Below, piece after piece: positions 1 through 7,501 of a stretch of 17,412 nt of DNA; position 1 is the first letter of the stretch, and each line of letters starts with the position of its first letter. The DNA comes from 73-13 sp035556395. GTDB taxonomy: Bacteria > Actinomycetota > Actinomycetes > Actinomycetales > Microbacteriaceae. The stretch lies in assembly GCA_035556395.1 (NCBI GenBank), contig DATMFB010000089.1, forward strand, positions 1 to 17,412, in the 5' to 3' direction. The notes beneath the pieces are model-generated. The model was not told where the DNA came from. It saw only the letters and a program-made list of their open reading frames with translations, and ran no database searches. The position numbers and the translations under genes are program-made.

Positions 1-1
1 G

Positions 2-778
2 CTCGACCTCGCGGGGCACCGGGTGACCGACTGGCGGGCCGCTCGCGTCCTCGTCGTCGGCACCGGGAACTACGCCGCGACCGCGATCGCGAGCCTGCGG
101 GGGCTCGGCGTCGCCGACATCGCGGTCTATTCGAAGACCGGGCGGGCGCACTCGTTCGCGGCGAAGTACGACGTCACGCCGCACCACGACCTCGCCGAGG
201 CGATCCGCTCGGCGGAGATCGTCATCACCTGCACCCGGCGCTACACGGTGACCGCGGCCGATGTCCCGGATCCCGGCACGCGACGGCTCGTCATCGACCT
301 CGGGATGCCGAGGAACGTCGAGCCGGAGGTCGCCGAGCTGGCCGGCATCGAGCTCCTGGACCTGCGGATCATCGGGATGCACGCGAGCCTCCCCGAGCTC
401 GCGCCGGAGCTCGCGGCGCGGGACATCGTCCAGACCGAGGCCGACCGGCACACCGCGGAGCACCTCGCGGCGCCCGCGATCGTCGCCCTCCGGCGTCACG
501 TCTTCGACGCCCTCGACGCCGAGATCGCCCGGGCCGAGGACCGCGCCACCACCCCCGAGGAGGCCGCTGCGGCGACCGAGGCGCTGCGCCACCTCGCCGG
601 CGTGCTCCTCCACGTCCCGTCTCAGCGTGCCCGCGAAGCGGCCGCACGTGGTGCGATCGGCGACTTCGAAGCGGCGCTCGACGCCGTCCACGGGATCGAT
701 CTCGCGCCGCAGGCCGAGCGCCCCGCCACGCCGCTCCGGGCCGCCGAGCCCGATGCCCGAGCCGACGCGGCGAGCTGA
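2..778 (+). CDS. hemA: Glutamyl-tRNA reductase, C-terminal part (5' end outside window)
   Basis: Glutamyl-tRNA reductase reduces glutamyl-tRNA(Glu) to glutamate-1-semialdehyde with NADPH, the first step of C5 haem/tetrapyrrole synthesis in the cytoplasm. The frame is open from base 2, so the GTG at 23 is probably internal and the N-terminal catalytic domain with its cysteine lies off the left edge. What remains is the NADPH-binding Rossmann domain, with the loop GTGNYA early in the segment where most homologues have GAGxMG, followed by the conserved stretch LVIDLGMPRNVEPEV. A helical C-terminal dimerisation region follows, then a proline/alanine-rich tail. No clear terminator follows; 74 bp separate it from the multicopper oxidase. 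The GTGNYA variant resembles Microbacteriaceae HemA as I remember it, but I cannot run a comparison. Identity is quite secure despite truncation. Confidence 0.85.
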   Translation, partial: LDLAGHRVTDWRAARVLVVGTGNYAATAIASLRGLGVADIAVYSKTGRAHSFAAKYDVTPHHDLAEAIRSAEIVITCTRRYTVTAADVPDPGTRRLVIDLGMPRNVEPEVAELAGIELLDLRIIGMHASLPELAPELAARDIVQTEADRHTAEHLAAPAIVALRRHVFDALDAEIARAEDRATTPEEAAAATEALRHLAGVLLHVPSQRAREAAARGAIGDFEAALDAVHGIDLAPQAERPATPLRAAEPDARADAAS

Positions 779-840
779 CCGGTCGGTCCGCCCGGAAATC
801 TCCGCGCGCGCCCCGGGGTCGCGATGGCCCGCACGGGGTC

Positions 841-846
841 TACGTT
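841..846 (+). promoter_or_regulatory. Putative -10 element (TACGTT) of the multicopper oxidase gene
   Basis: TACGTT ends 6 nt before the ATG at 853, the spacing expected if transcription starts at or beside the start codon (leaderless mRNA). There is no Shine-Dalgarno sequence before the ATG. No convincing -35 is visible. A short GGGT (836-839) and ACCC (849-852) inverted pair flanks it; its orientation is opposite to the copper operator found at 4682-4700, so I do not call it a CsoR site. Confidence 0.4.
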
Positions 847-852
847 TTACCC

Positions 853-2469
853 ATGACAGGCGGGGGTCGCGCGTTCACGCGCCGACAGGCGATCGGGCTC
901 GGCATCATCGGAGCGATCGGGGCCTTCGCGGTGCCCGTCCTCCTCTCCTCCTGCGCGACGGGGCCGCGCGCCGTCCTGCAGTCCGGCCTCGAGCTCGTCA
1001 ATCCGCCCGTGCGCAGGGCCGGTAGCGACGGCCGACTGACCGGCCCGCTCGTCGCGAAGGTCGGCGAGGTCGACATCGGCATCGGTGCGATGGTCCGCAC
1101 CTACACCTACGACGGCGCCCTGCCCGGCGCGACGTGGGAGGTCCAGCCGGGTCAGACGATCGCGTTCGAGCTCCAGAATCAGCTCCCGCGCCAGGGTGCC
1201 ACGGCGCACGCGACGCACAACGCGACGACGCCCGTCACCGAGACGGGTACGTCGGGAGACGAGTTCGCGACCGCGATGGTCCGACCGCACGACTGGACGA
1301 CGACGAACCTCCACACGCACGGCCTGCACGTCTCCCCGTCGGACACCGAGGCGGGCGCGGGCGACAACGTCTTCCTCGTCCTGGAGCCCGGTGAGTCGCA
1401 GCGCTACGACATCCGGATCCCGGAGGACCACACCGGTGGGCTGTTCTGGTACCACCCGCACCACCACGGCGGCGTCAAGCAGGCCGTCCGCGGCGGCATG
1501 GCGGGCGCGATCATCGTCCGCGGTGCGATCGACGAGGTCCCGGAGGTCGCGGCAGCGGCCGAGAAGATCCTCGTGCTTCAGGACATCGAGCTCACCGCCG
1601 ACTTCACGCTCGCCGAGCCGACCCCGGACGATGCGAACGGCAACTACTGGCCCGATGCGCAGGAGTTCTGGATCGTCAACGGCCAGTACCGGCCGGTCAT
1701 CACGATGCGGCCGGGCGAGGTGCAGCGCTGGCGCATCGTCAACGCGGCAGCGAGCCAGTCGGCGCAGCTGACCGTCGGCGGCCACCCCGTGCATCACCTC
1801 GCCTACGATGGCTACACCCTCGCCGCGCCGAGCGTGGCGCAGGAGACGCTCGTCGTCCCCGGCGGGCGCGTCGAGCTGCTCATCCAGGCGGGCGCGCTCG
1901 GGAGCTATGACATCGAGCTGCTGCCGACCGGCGAGATCCCGGTGGTCGCGCCCACGCCGGACAAGGACGGCTACATCGCGTCCTCGAGCCTTCCCCGCGT
2001 CGTCGCGACCGTCCGCGTCGAGGGCGAGCCGGTCGAGATGGGGATCCCGACCAGGCTTCCCGCCTACAACCCGCCGATCCTCCCGATCGCGAAGCAGCGC
2101 ACGCTCAGCTACGACTCGATCTTCGACTCGAAGGGCGACTTCCTCGGTCTCGGGATCGACCAGGCGCCGTTCGAGGACGGTAACCCGGCCTACACGATGA
2201 AGCTCGGCACCGCCGAGGAATGGCTCGTCGAGGACATGGACGACGGCTTCACGCACATCTTCCACATCCACATCAACCCGTTCCTCGTCACCGAGGCGAA
2301 CGGAGTCCCGCTCGATCCGCCGCAGTGGCGCGACACCTATCCGCTCGGCCCGAACTCGTTCACCATGCAGATGAACCTCGACGACTTCACCGGCAAGTAC
2401 GTCGACCATTGCCACTACGTCGATCATGAGGACATGGGCATGATGGAGGCTGTGGAGGTCATCGCGTAG
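853..2469 (+). CDS. Multicopper oxidase, Tat-exported lipoprotein
   Basis: A three-cupredoxin multicopper oxidase of 538 residues. It likely oxidises a reducing substrate, such as Cu(I), Fe(II) or phenols, and reduces oxygen to water on the outer face of the membrane. The N-terminus has a twin-arginine motif (TRRQ, residues 9-12), a hydrophobic stretch, and a lipobox LSSC ending at Cys34, so it is probably a Tat-exported, lipid-anchored protein. All copper motifs are present: HTHGLH (154-159), WYHPHHHG (199-206), HIFHIH (468-473), and HCHYVDHEDMGM (519-530). In the last, Cys520 is the type 1 ligand and Met530 the likely axial ligand. There is no Met-rich insert like that of CueO. The start follows a -10-like hexamer without an SD. 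The next gene starts immediately after its stop. Copper-export genes lie about 2 kb downstream, suggesting copper tolerance, but laccase-like activity is equally possible. Confidence 0.92.
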   Translation: MTGGGRAFTRRQAIGLGIIGAIGAFAVPVLLSSCATGPRAVLQSGLELVNPPVRRAGSDGRLTGPLVAKVGEVDIGIGAMVRTYTYDGALPGATWEVQPGQTIAFELQNQLPRQGATAHATHNATTPVTETGTSGDEFATAMVRPHDWTTTNLHTHGLHVSPSDTEAGAGDNVFLVLEPGESQRYDIRIPEDHTGGLFWYHPHHHGGVKQAVRGGMAGAIIVRGAIDEVPEVAAAAEKILVLQDIELTADFTLAEPTPDDANGNYWPDAQEFWIVNGQYRPVITMRPGEVQRWRIVNAAASQSAQLTVGGHPVHHLAYDGYTLAAPSVAQETLVVPGGRVELLIQAGALGSYDIELLPTGEIPVVAPTPDKDGYIASSSLPRVVATVRVEGEPVEMGIPTRLPAYNPPILPIAKQRTLSYDSIFDSKGDFLGLGIDQAPFEDGNPAYTMKLGTAEEWLVEDMDDGFTHIFHIHINPFLVTEANGVPLDPPQWRDTYPLGPNSFTMQMNLDDFTGKYVDHCHYVDHEDMGMMEAVEVIA

Positions 2470-3048
2470 ATGCCGACGATCACGACCGCGGCGGCCACGG
2501 CCGAGCGCTGGGATGACGTCGTCGCCGCGATGACCGGCGGCGGCGACGGCGGGAGCTGCTGGTGCCGCTGGTTCCACATGACCTCGGCGCAGTGGAATGC
2601 GACGCGCGGACCCGAGCGGCGCGCGGCGCTCGAGCACGAGATCGCGGCCGGTCCGCCGCGCGGGCTCCTCGCCTACGTCGACGGCGTCGCGGCCGGCTGG
2701 ATCCGCGTCGCGCCCAGGATCGAGCAGGGTCGGATCACGCGCTCGCTGATCCCGAGGGCGAGTCCGGTCCCGATGCGCGATCCGTCCGTCTGGGCGATCA
2801 CCTGCGTCCAGGTCCGCCGCGAGCACCGCGGCCTCGGCGTCGTCGGCGCCCTGGTCGCCGACGCGATCGAGTTCGCGCGGGAGCAGGGCGCCACCTTGAT
2901 CGAGGCCTACCCGATCGACACCTCGGTCGCCCAGGTCTCCGACAACGACCTGTACCACGGACCGGCGAGCGCGTTCCTTTCGAACGGCTTCACCGAGGTC
3001 GCGCGGCCGAGACCCGCGCGACCGGTGCTGTCGCTCGCACTCGCCTGA
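2470..3048 (+). CDS. GNAT-family N-acetyltransferase
   Basis: A predicted acetyl-CoA-dependent N-acyltransferase of 192 residues. The acetyl-CoA pyrophosphate loop is visible as RREHRGLGVVG (residues 117-127). The C-terminal DLYHGPASAFLSNGFTEVAR (160-179) matches the usual motif-B helix and final strand. Near the N-terminus is CWC (30-32) followed by a Trp-rich segment, a feature of a subgroup of actinobacterial GNAT proteins whose substrate is not known to me. The ATG abuts the TAG stop of the multicopper oxidase, and a strong GGAGGT (2454-2459) lies 10 nt upstream, inside the oxidase gene. The two are therefore almost surely translated from one mRNA. Why an acetyltransferase is coupled to an exported copper oxidase is unclear; the link may be only operon economy. 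Confidence 0.85.
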   Translation: MPTITTAAATAERWDDVVAAMTGGGDGGSCWCRWFHMTSAQWNATRGPERRAALEHEIAAGPPRGLLAYVDGVAAGWIRVAPRIEQGRITRSLIPRASPVPMRDPSVWAITCVQVRREHRGLGVVGALVADAIEFAREQGATLIEAYPIDTSVAQVSDNDLYHGPASAFLSNGFTEVARPRPARPVLSLALA

Positions 3049-3099
3049 CGGCGCCGTGTGAACGTCGGCGATCGATCGACGCTGTGGAATACTGGCAGC

Positions 3100-3213
3100 A
3101 TGACCCCCGAAACCCTGATCCTCGGCATCTTCTGGCTGATCACCGCGGTCGGTGCGATCGGCACGGTCTTCGCCTTCGTCGCGACGGTGCGCGCGGGCGG
3201 CAACCGCTACTGA
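3100..3213 (+). CDS. Small single-span membrane protein (37 aa), function unknown
   Basis: An ATG-initiated frame of 37 codons: a short polar start (MTPETL), about 25 hydrophobic residues rich in Ile, Val, Ala, Phe and one Trp (roughly 6-30), then a positively charged end RAGGNRY. That layout fits a single transmembrane helix with a basic tail, which would favour a cytoplasmic C-terminus. Codons end mostly in G or C, as in neighbouring genes. AATACT (3088-3093) ends 6 nt before the ATG, the same spacing seen upstream of several other genes here, so it may be leaderless. It follows the GNAT gene by 51 bp and its last 7 bases overlap the converging end of the HNH gene. I do not recognise the family. 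It could belong to the small subunits that accompany transporters or to membrane mini-proteins generally. Confidence 0.55.
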   Translation: MTPETLILGIFWLITAVGAIGTVFAFVATVRAGGNRY

Positions 3214-4586
3214 CGGCTCGCCATCGCCGGGTCTCTCCCGAGCGCTGATCCCACCGCGAGGATGCCCGCAGGTCGGGTCGTATAGTCGCGGCCGGTGGGC
3301 GAACGCCATTCGATCGTCCCGTCCGGTCGCTGGCGAATCGACCACCTGGTCTGATGCTTCAGGGTGTGGTGGCCTCGGCAGAGGTGGGCGAGATTGTCGG
3401 AGCGGGTGCGTCCGCCGTACTGCCAGTCGATCGTGTGGTCGACGTCGCTGCCCCGGGCCGGACGCCCGCAACCGGGGAATCGGCAGGTCCCGTCGCGCAG
3501 CCGCAGCCAGAGCCGCAGCTCCGTGCTCACCTGATAGCGCTCGCGACCCAGGTCGAGGCCGACGCCCGTGTGCGGATCGGTCAGCATCCGGTAGAGACCG
3601 GGCGCGTTCGCGGTGAGCTCGCGCGCGGTCACGGGGTCGATCGGCACGACTCCGTCGAGCATGGCCGGCTCGGACGAGGCGCCGGGATCGAGGAGCGCCT
3701 GAACCGGCACGGTCACGACGACGGTCGGCCGGATCCCGTTGAACCGCCCGAGGTCCCGTCCCCGCGCGAACCGGCGCTCGCGGTCAGCCTCGGACGTCTC
3801 GTGCTCATCCGGACCGATGCAGTCCGCCGCGATCAACTCGACGAGCAGGTCCGCCCGCCGCTGCGTGAACGTGCGCCGGTCCACGATCCCGTCCTCGTCG
3901 TCGAACTCCGCGGCCCTCCGCGCGATGCCCGAGAGCCGGTGATCGATCGCGTGCGCCTCGACCGACGGCAGGTAGGCGGAGAGCCACGACATGCCGTCCT
4001 CGACGTCCTCGACGCTCACTCGCCGTTCCGCGCGGGCCGCCGCGTGCCGCTCGGCAGACGGCGTCGGGACGATCCGATCGCGCAGGACCGTGAGACGGGA
4101 CCGCAGGCGCGATGGCGCGACCTCCCGAGCGATCCGCACCGCCGCGACATCGAACTCCGCGCGCCGGCTCGGATCCACCGACAGAGCCTGTCCCGCGATG
4201 ACGGCAGCCGCTCGGAACGTCAGGCGCCCGCACTCGACGGCTTGAAGGGTCGTCGGCAGATCGCGCACGAGGAGCGCGGCCTCGCCCAGCAGATTCGCGG
4301 CCGAGTACTCCGAGACGCGGAGGGACATGCCGACCTCCGCGCGCAGCGAACGATGCGCGAACTCGAGCTCCTTGCCCGAAGGGCTCGAGTCCGCGACGCC
4401 TGTCGCGTCGAGCGGACCATGCACTCGAAGGCCCGTTTCCTGCACGCGCACGAGCACGCGCGCCCGGCGCGCCTGGAGCCGGTCGATCTCCGCCTGCACG
4501 TCGACGAGCTCGTCGAGCGCGTCGCGGTAGGCCTCGAGATCGGCGCGGTGCGCCTGCCCTATGACCATGATGCGGGGGTCGTCCAT
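3207..4586 (-). CDS. DUF222 / HNH endonuclease domain protein
   Basis: A 459-residue protein with the two-part architecture common and often multicopy in actinobacteria (the 13E12-like family): a long helical DUF222 region (about 20-340) and a C-terminal HNH nuclease fold (about 365-412). In the HNH part, CRFPGC (368-373), DVDHT with His384, Asn398 and CRGHH (403-407) supply the zinc knuckle and metal-site residues, so the nuclease looks intact. The biological role is not established; mobile-intron or defence-related roles have been suggested for HNH proteins, but nothing around it shows an intron or element boundary. Met7 is an alternative start. It diverges from the copper ATPase gene across a 133-bp gap. 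Its TAG overlaps the stop of the small ORF at 3100-3213 by 7 nt. Confidence 0.85.
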   Translation of the reverse strand: MDDPRIMVIGQAHRADLEAYRDALDELVDVQAEIDRLQARRARVLVRVQETGLRVHGPLDATGVADSSPSGKELEFAHRSLRAEVGMSLRVSEYSAANLLGEAALLVRDLPTTLQAVECGRLTFRAAAVIAGQALSVDPSRRAEFDVAAVRIAREVAPSRLRSRLTVLRDRIVPTPSAERHAAARAERRVSVEDVEDGMSWLSAYLPSVEAHAIDHRLSGIARRAAEFDDEDGIVDRRTFTQRRADLLVELIAADCIGPDEHETSEADRERRFARGRDLGRFNGIRPTVVVTVPVQALLDPGASSEPAMLDGVVPIDPVTARELTANAPGLYRMLTDPHTGVGLDLGRERYQVSTELRLWLRLRDGTCRFPGCGRPARGSDVDHTIDWQYGGRTRSDNLAHLCRGHHTLKHQTRWSIRQRPDGTIEWRSPTGRDYTTRPAGILAVGSALGRDPAMASRQ

Positions 4587-4662
4587 GCCATCGATTCAAC
4601 TCGCGACCTCCGACATCCGAGTCGGCAAAAGGGGAGCTGATCAGCGAAGTCTCAACCAATCC

Positions 4663-4689
4663 TTCAACCGGGATTCAGGCTGATACCCT
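4663..4689 (+). promoter_or_regulatory. Putative promoter of the copper-export operon
   Basis: A TTCAAC hexamer (4663-4668) resembling a -35 and a TACCCT hexamer (4684-4689) fitting TANNNT are 15 nt apart, slightly short of optimal. Transcription would begin near 4696. The -10 lies inside the left half of the palindromic operator at 4682-4700, so repressor binding there would block RNA polymerase directly. A good ribosome site, AGGAAGG (4704-4710), follows 9 nt before the ATG at 4720. Confidence 0.5.
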
Positions 4690-4700
4690 ACCGGGGTATC
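4682..4700 (+). promoter_or_regulatory. CsoR-type copper operator (GATACCC-N5-GGGTATC)
   Basis: A perfect 7-bp inverted repeat, GATACCC (4682-4688) and GGGTATC (4694-4700), separated by TACCG. CsoR-family repressors bind GC-rich pseudo-palindromes of this TACCC/GGGTA kind, and csoR is the second gene of the operon that follows. The site overlaps the predicted -10, which fits autorepression relieved by Cu(I). Together with the intact copper ligands in the CsoR, this makes copper-inducible control of both genes likely. Confidence 0.75.
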
Positions 4701-4719
4701 GCTAGGAAGGGTTGGCAGC

Positions 4720-7161
4720 ATGGCGAACGCGCACGAACATCACCAGGGCCACGAGGATGGGCCGCAGATATCCGAGGACACGCCACTCGCGGTCTGCCCG
4801 GTCATGCCCGACCACGTCGTCGTCAAGGCCGATGCCGAGGCCGCCGGGCTGTACCGCGATCACGAGGGCGAGCGCTACTGGTTCTGCTGCGCCGCATGTC
4901 CGCCCGCGTTCGACGCCGATCCTGCGAAGTACGCCGCCATCGCGAAGACCCTGACGCTTCCCGCCGCTGCCGCCCCGACCGCGCACGAGCACGCCGGTCA
5001 CGAGCACGCAGGCCATGAGCACCACAGCGCCCATGCGGAGCACGAAGACCATGCCGGCCACGCAGATCACGCAGTCCATGGCGTCCATCCCGACCATGCC
5101 GGGCACTCGGACCATGCCAGCCACATGGCCGGTCATGCAGGCCACGCAGGTCACGGCGGTCACGGCGGTCACGGCGGTCACGGCGGTCACGGCGACCATG
5201 CCGGCCAGTTCCGCCGCATGTTCTGGATCATGCTCGTCGTCGCCGTGCCCGTCATCGCGTTCTCGCCCCAGTTCGCGATGATCCTCGGCTACTCGCTCCC
5301 CGACCAGCCTTGGGTGAGCTGGATCGCGCCGGTGCTCGGCACGGCGATGTACGCGTGGGGCGGATGGCCGTTCCTGAGCGGCGCCGTGTCGGAGCTGCGC
5401 GCGCGCCGTCCCGGCATGATGCTGCTCATCGCGCTCGCCATCACCGTCGCGTTCATCGCGTCATGGGGTGCGAGCCTCGGACTGCTCGACCACGAGCTCG
5501 AGTTCTGGTGGGAGCTCGCGCTCCTCGTCGTCATCATGCTGCTCGGGCACTGGATCGAGATGCGCTCGCTCTCCCGGACGACCTCCGCACTCGACTCCCT
5601 CGCGGCGCTCCTGCCCGACGAGGCCGAGGTCGTCCACGGCGACCACGTCATGCGGGTCGCCCCCGCCGAGCTCCAGGTCGGCCAGGTCGTCGTCGTCAGG
5701 CCCGGCGGACGCGTCCCCGCGGACGGCCGGATCGTCGCCGGCGAGGCAGCGCTCGACGAGTCGATGATCACGGGCGAGTCACTCGCGGTGCAACGCACCG
5801 AGGGCGACCTCGTCGTCGCGGGCACCATCGCGACCGACTCGGCGATCCGCGTCGAGGTCACCGCCGTCGGTGAGGACACCGCCCTCGCCGGCATTCGCCG
5901 CCTCGTCGCCGACGCGCAGGCCTCGTCATCGCACGCGCAGCGGATCGCGGACCGCGCCGCGGGTTGGCTGTTCTGGTTCGCGCTCGCCGCCGCGGCGATC
6001 ACGCTCGTGGTCTGGTGGGCCATCGGCCTCCCCGACGACGGCGTCGTCCGCGCGATCACGGTGCTCGTCATCGCCTGCCCGCACGCCCTCGGTCTCGCGA
6101 TCCCGCTCGTCGTCGCCATCGCGACCGAGCGCGCCGCCCGCGTCGGCGTCCTCATCAAGGACCGCCTCGCGCTCGAGGCGATGCGCACGGTCGACACCGT
6201 GCTCTTCGACAAGACGGGCACGCTCACGACCGGTGAGCCCGAGGTGACCGGCATCGAGACCGCCGGCGTCGATGAGGACGAACTCCTCGCGCTCGCCGCG
6301 GCGGCCGAACGCGACTCCGAGCACCCGCTCGCCCGCGCGATCATCGGCGCAGCCCGCGCGCGGGGGCTCGCGGTGCCGGCCGCCACGGCGTTCTCCTCCT
6401 CACCCGCGGTCGGCGTCACCGCGACGATCGACGGACGACGCGTCCGTGTCGGCGGACCGTACCTGCTCGAGGAGGAGGGACTCGCGGAGCACCCGATCGC
6501 CGCGAGCTGGCGCGACGAGGGCGCCATCATCCTGCATGTCGTCCGCGATGGCGCGGTCATCGGCGCGATCCGGCTCGCCGACGCGATCCGGCCGGAGTCG
6601 CGCGAGGCGGTCGACGAGCTGCACGCGCTCGGCATCCGGGTTGTCATGATCACGGGCGATGCCCAGGCTGTGGCGAACGCCGTCGCGACCGAACTCGGGA
6701 TCGATCGCGTCTACGCGGGGGTGCGGCCCGAGGACAAGTCGGCGAGGGTCCGCGAGCTCCAGGCGGAGGGCGCTCGCGTCGCGATGGTCGGCGACGGGGT
6801 CAACGACGCCCCGGCGCTGGCCCAGGCGGATGTCGGCATCGCGATCGGCGCGGGGACGGATGTGGCGATCGCGTCCGCGGGCGTCATCCTCGCGAGCTCG
6901 GATCCGCGCGCGGTCCTCTCGGTCATCCGGCTCTCGAAGGCGTCGTACCGCAAGATGGCGCAGAACCTCTGGTGGGCGGCCGGCTACAACCTGCTCTCCG
7001 TCCCCCTCGCCGCCGGCATCCTCGCGCCGATCGGCTTCACGCTCCCGATGTCCGTCGGCGCGATCCTCATGTCGCTCTCGACGATCATCGTCGCCGCGAA
7101 CGCGCAGCTGCTGCGCCGCATCGACCTCTCCCCCGGAAAGGACGCCAGCCATGTCCGATGA
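4720..7161 (+). CDS. copB: P1B-3-type copper-transporting P-type ATPase with YHS domain and His-rich N-terminus
   Basis: An ATP-driven heavy-metal exporter of 813 residues in the cytoplasmic membrane. The membrane motif is CPH (453-455), which marks the P1B-3 (CopB-like) class linked to Cu(II)/Cu(I)/Ag(I), unlike CPC in CopA. Catalytic motifs are intact: TGES (351-354), DKTGT with phosphorylated Asp497, the HP pair (535-536) and GDGVND (691-696). The late helices carry NLWWAAGYN (749-757) and MSLSTIIVAANA (784-795), as expected for the class. The cytoplasmic N-terminus has a YHS-like segment (26-71; Cys26, Cys56, Cys57, Cys60). It is followed by a region of about 75 residues (89-160) holding some 26 histidines, ending in Gly-His-Gly repeats. 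A strong SD precedes the ATG. Its last 11 nt overlap csoR, and a CsoR-type operator lies upstream. Substrate assignment to copper rests on CPH plus csoR; silver is also plausible. Confidence 0.93.
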   Translation: MANAHEHHQGHEDGPQISEDTPLAVCPVMPDHVVVKADAEAAGLYRDHEGERYWFCCAACPPAFDADPAKYAAIAKTLTLPAAAAPTAHEHAGHEHAGHEHHSAHAEHEDHAGHADHAVHGVHPDHAGHSDHASHMAGHAGHAGHGGHGGHGGHGGHGDHAGQFRRMFWIMLVVAVPVIAFSPQFAMILGYSLPDQPWVSWIAPVLGTAMYAWGGWPFLSGAVSELRARRPGMMLLIALAITVAFIASWGASLGLLDHELEFWWELALLVVIMLLGHWIEMRSLSRTTSALDSLAALLPDEAEVVHGDHVMRVAPAELQVGQVVVVRPGGRVPADGRIVAGEAALDESMITGESLAVQRTEGDLVVAGTIATDSAIRVEVTAVGEDTALAGIRRLVADAQASSSHAQRIADRAAGWLFWFALAAAAITLVVWWAIGLPDDGVVRAITVLVIACPHALGLAIPLVVAIATERAARVGVLIKDRLALEAMRTVDTVLFDKTGTLTTGEPEVTGIETAGVDEDELLALAAAAERDSEHPLARAIIGAARARGLAVPAATAFSSSPAVGVTATIDGRRVRVGGPYLLEEEGLAEHPIAASWRDEGAIILHVVRDGAVIGAIRLADAIRPESREAVDELHALGIRVVMITGDAQAVANAVATELGIDRVYAGVRPEDKSARVRELQAEGARVAMVGDGVNDAPALAQADVGIAIGAGTDVAIASAGVILASSDPRAVLSVIRLSKASYRKMAQNLWWAAGYNLLSVPLAAGILAPIGFTLPMSVGAILMSLSTIIVAANAQLLRRIDLSPGKDASHVR
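5149..5193 (+). repeat. Five perfect 9-bp tandem repeats (GGTCACGGC) inside the copper ATPase gene
   Basis: Five identical copies of GGTCACGGC, each encoding Gly-His-Gly, end the His-rich linker of the ATPase (about residues 144-158). The run is in frame, so copy-number change by slippage would lengthen or shorten the metal-binding linker without a frameshift. Upstream (4981-5148) the same linker is built from imperfect Ala/Gly/Asp-His units. Frames read on the other strand here give only Val-Thr-Ala repeats and are artefacts. Confidence 0.85.
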
Positions 7162-7471
7162 GCAGACGCACGCGCACGAGCACGAGCACCACCACGGCTA
7201 CATCTCCGACAAGGCGCGCTACCTCCGGCGCCTGAGCCGGATCGAGGGGCAGGTGCGCGGCATCTCGCGGATGGTCGACGAGGACCAGTACTGCATCGAC
7301 ATCCTCACGCAGATCTCCGCGCTGTCGAGCGCACTCGAGGGCGTCGCGGTCGCCCTGCTCGACGACCACCTCAAGCACTGCGTGCGCGAGGCGATCGAGG
7401 CGGGCGGCGACACGATCGACGCGAAACTCGCGGAGGCCTCAAACGCAATCGCCCGGCTCGTCAGGTCATGA
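7151..7471 (+). CDS. csoR: Copper-sensing transcriptional repressor CsoR
   Basis: A 106-residue all-helical DNA-binding repressor of the CsoR/RcnR family that releases its operator on binding Cu(I). The three copper ligands are present with the exact spacing of Mycobacterium tuberculosis CsoR (Cys36-His61-Cys65): here Cys48, His73 and Cys77. The conserved LRRLSRIEGQVRGISRMV (25-42) is the characteristic N-terminal helix. An N-terminal extension HAHEHEHHH is His-rich and mirrors the ATPase linker. The ATG overlaps the end of the ATPase gene by 11 nt, so the two are co-translated and the repressor is made in proportion to the pump. The last codons and stop form the left arm and loop edge of a hairpin terminator. 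It presumably acts at 4682-4700. Confidence 0.95.
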   Translation: MSDEQTHAHEHEHHHGYISDKARYLRRLSRIEGQVRGISRMVDEDQYCIDILTQISALSSALEGVAVALLDDHLKHCVREAIEAGGDTIDAKLAEASNAIARLVRS

Positions 7472-7481
7472 CGAGCCGGGC
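7451..7481 (+). terminator. 13-bp hairpin containing the csoR stop codon; possible bidirectional terminator
   Basis: A perfect 13-bp inverted repeat: GCCCGGCTCGTCA (7451-7463) and TGACGAGCCGGGC (7469-7481), with a 5-nt loop. The right arm begins at the csoR TGA. It sits between csoR and the converging cold-shock gene (stop near 7502). No T-run follows on either strand, as is usual in GC-rich actinobacteria, so intrinsic termination efficiency is uncertain. Confidence 0.75.
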
Positions 7482-7501
7482 GACCGGGAGCGTTAGATCG
7501 C

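Noticed and set aside
836..852. GGGT/ACCC pair before the multicopper oxidase as a possible copper box
   Set aside because: Its orientation (GGGT...ACCC) is reversed relative to the operator at 4682-4700 and it is only 4 bp per arm.
847..3471. 874-codon minus-strand open frame across the multicopper oxidase and GNAT genes
   Set aside because: It is antisense to two genes with complete motif sets and its translation is Arg/Asp-rich without any domain. Long antisense frames are normal at this GC content.
3207..4586. HNH protein as a sign of an inserted mobile element or intron
   Set aside because: No flanking repeats, target duplication or interrupted host gene can be seen. DUF222/HNH proteins are commonly chromosomal in actinobacteria.
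3354..4640. 428-codon plus-strand open frame opposite the HNH gene
   Set aside because: Antisense shadow of the DUF222/HNH protein; composition is Arg/Pro/Val-rich with no recognisable domain.
4702..5199. Minus-strand frame with Val-Thr-Ala repeats
   Set aside because: Produced by the 9-bp GGTCACGGC repeat read on the other strand of the copper ATPase gene.
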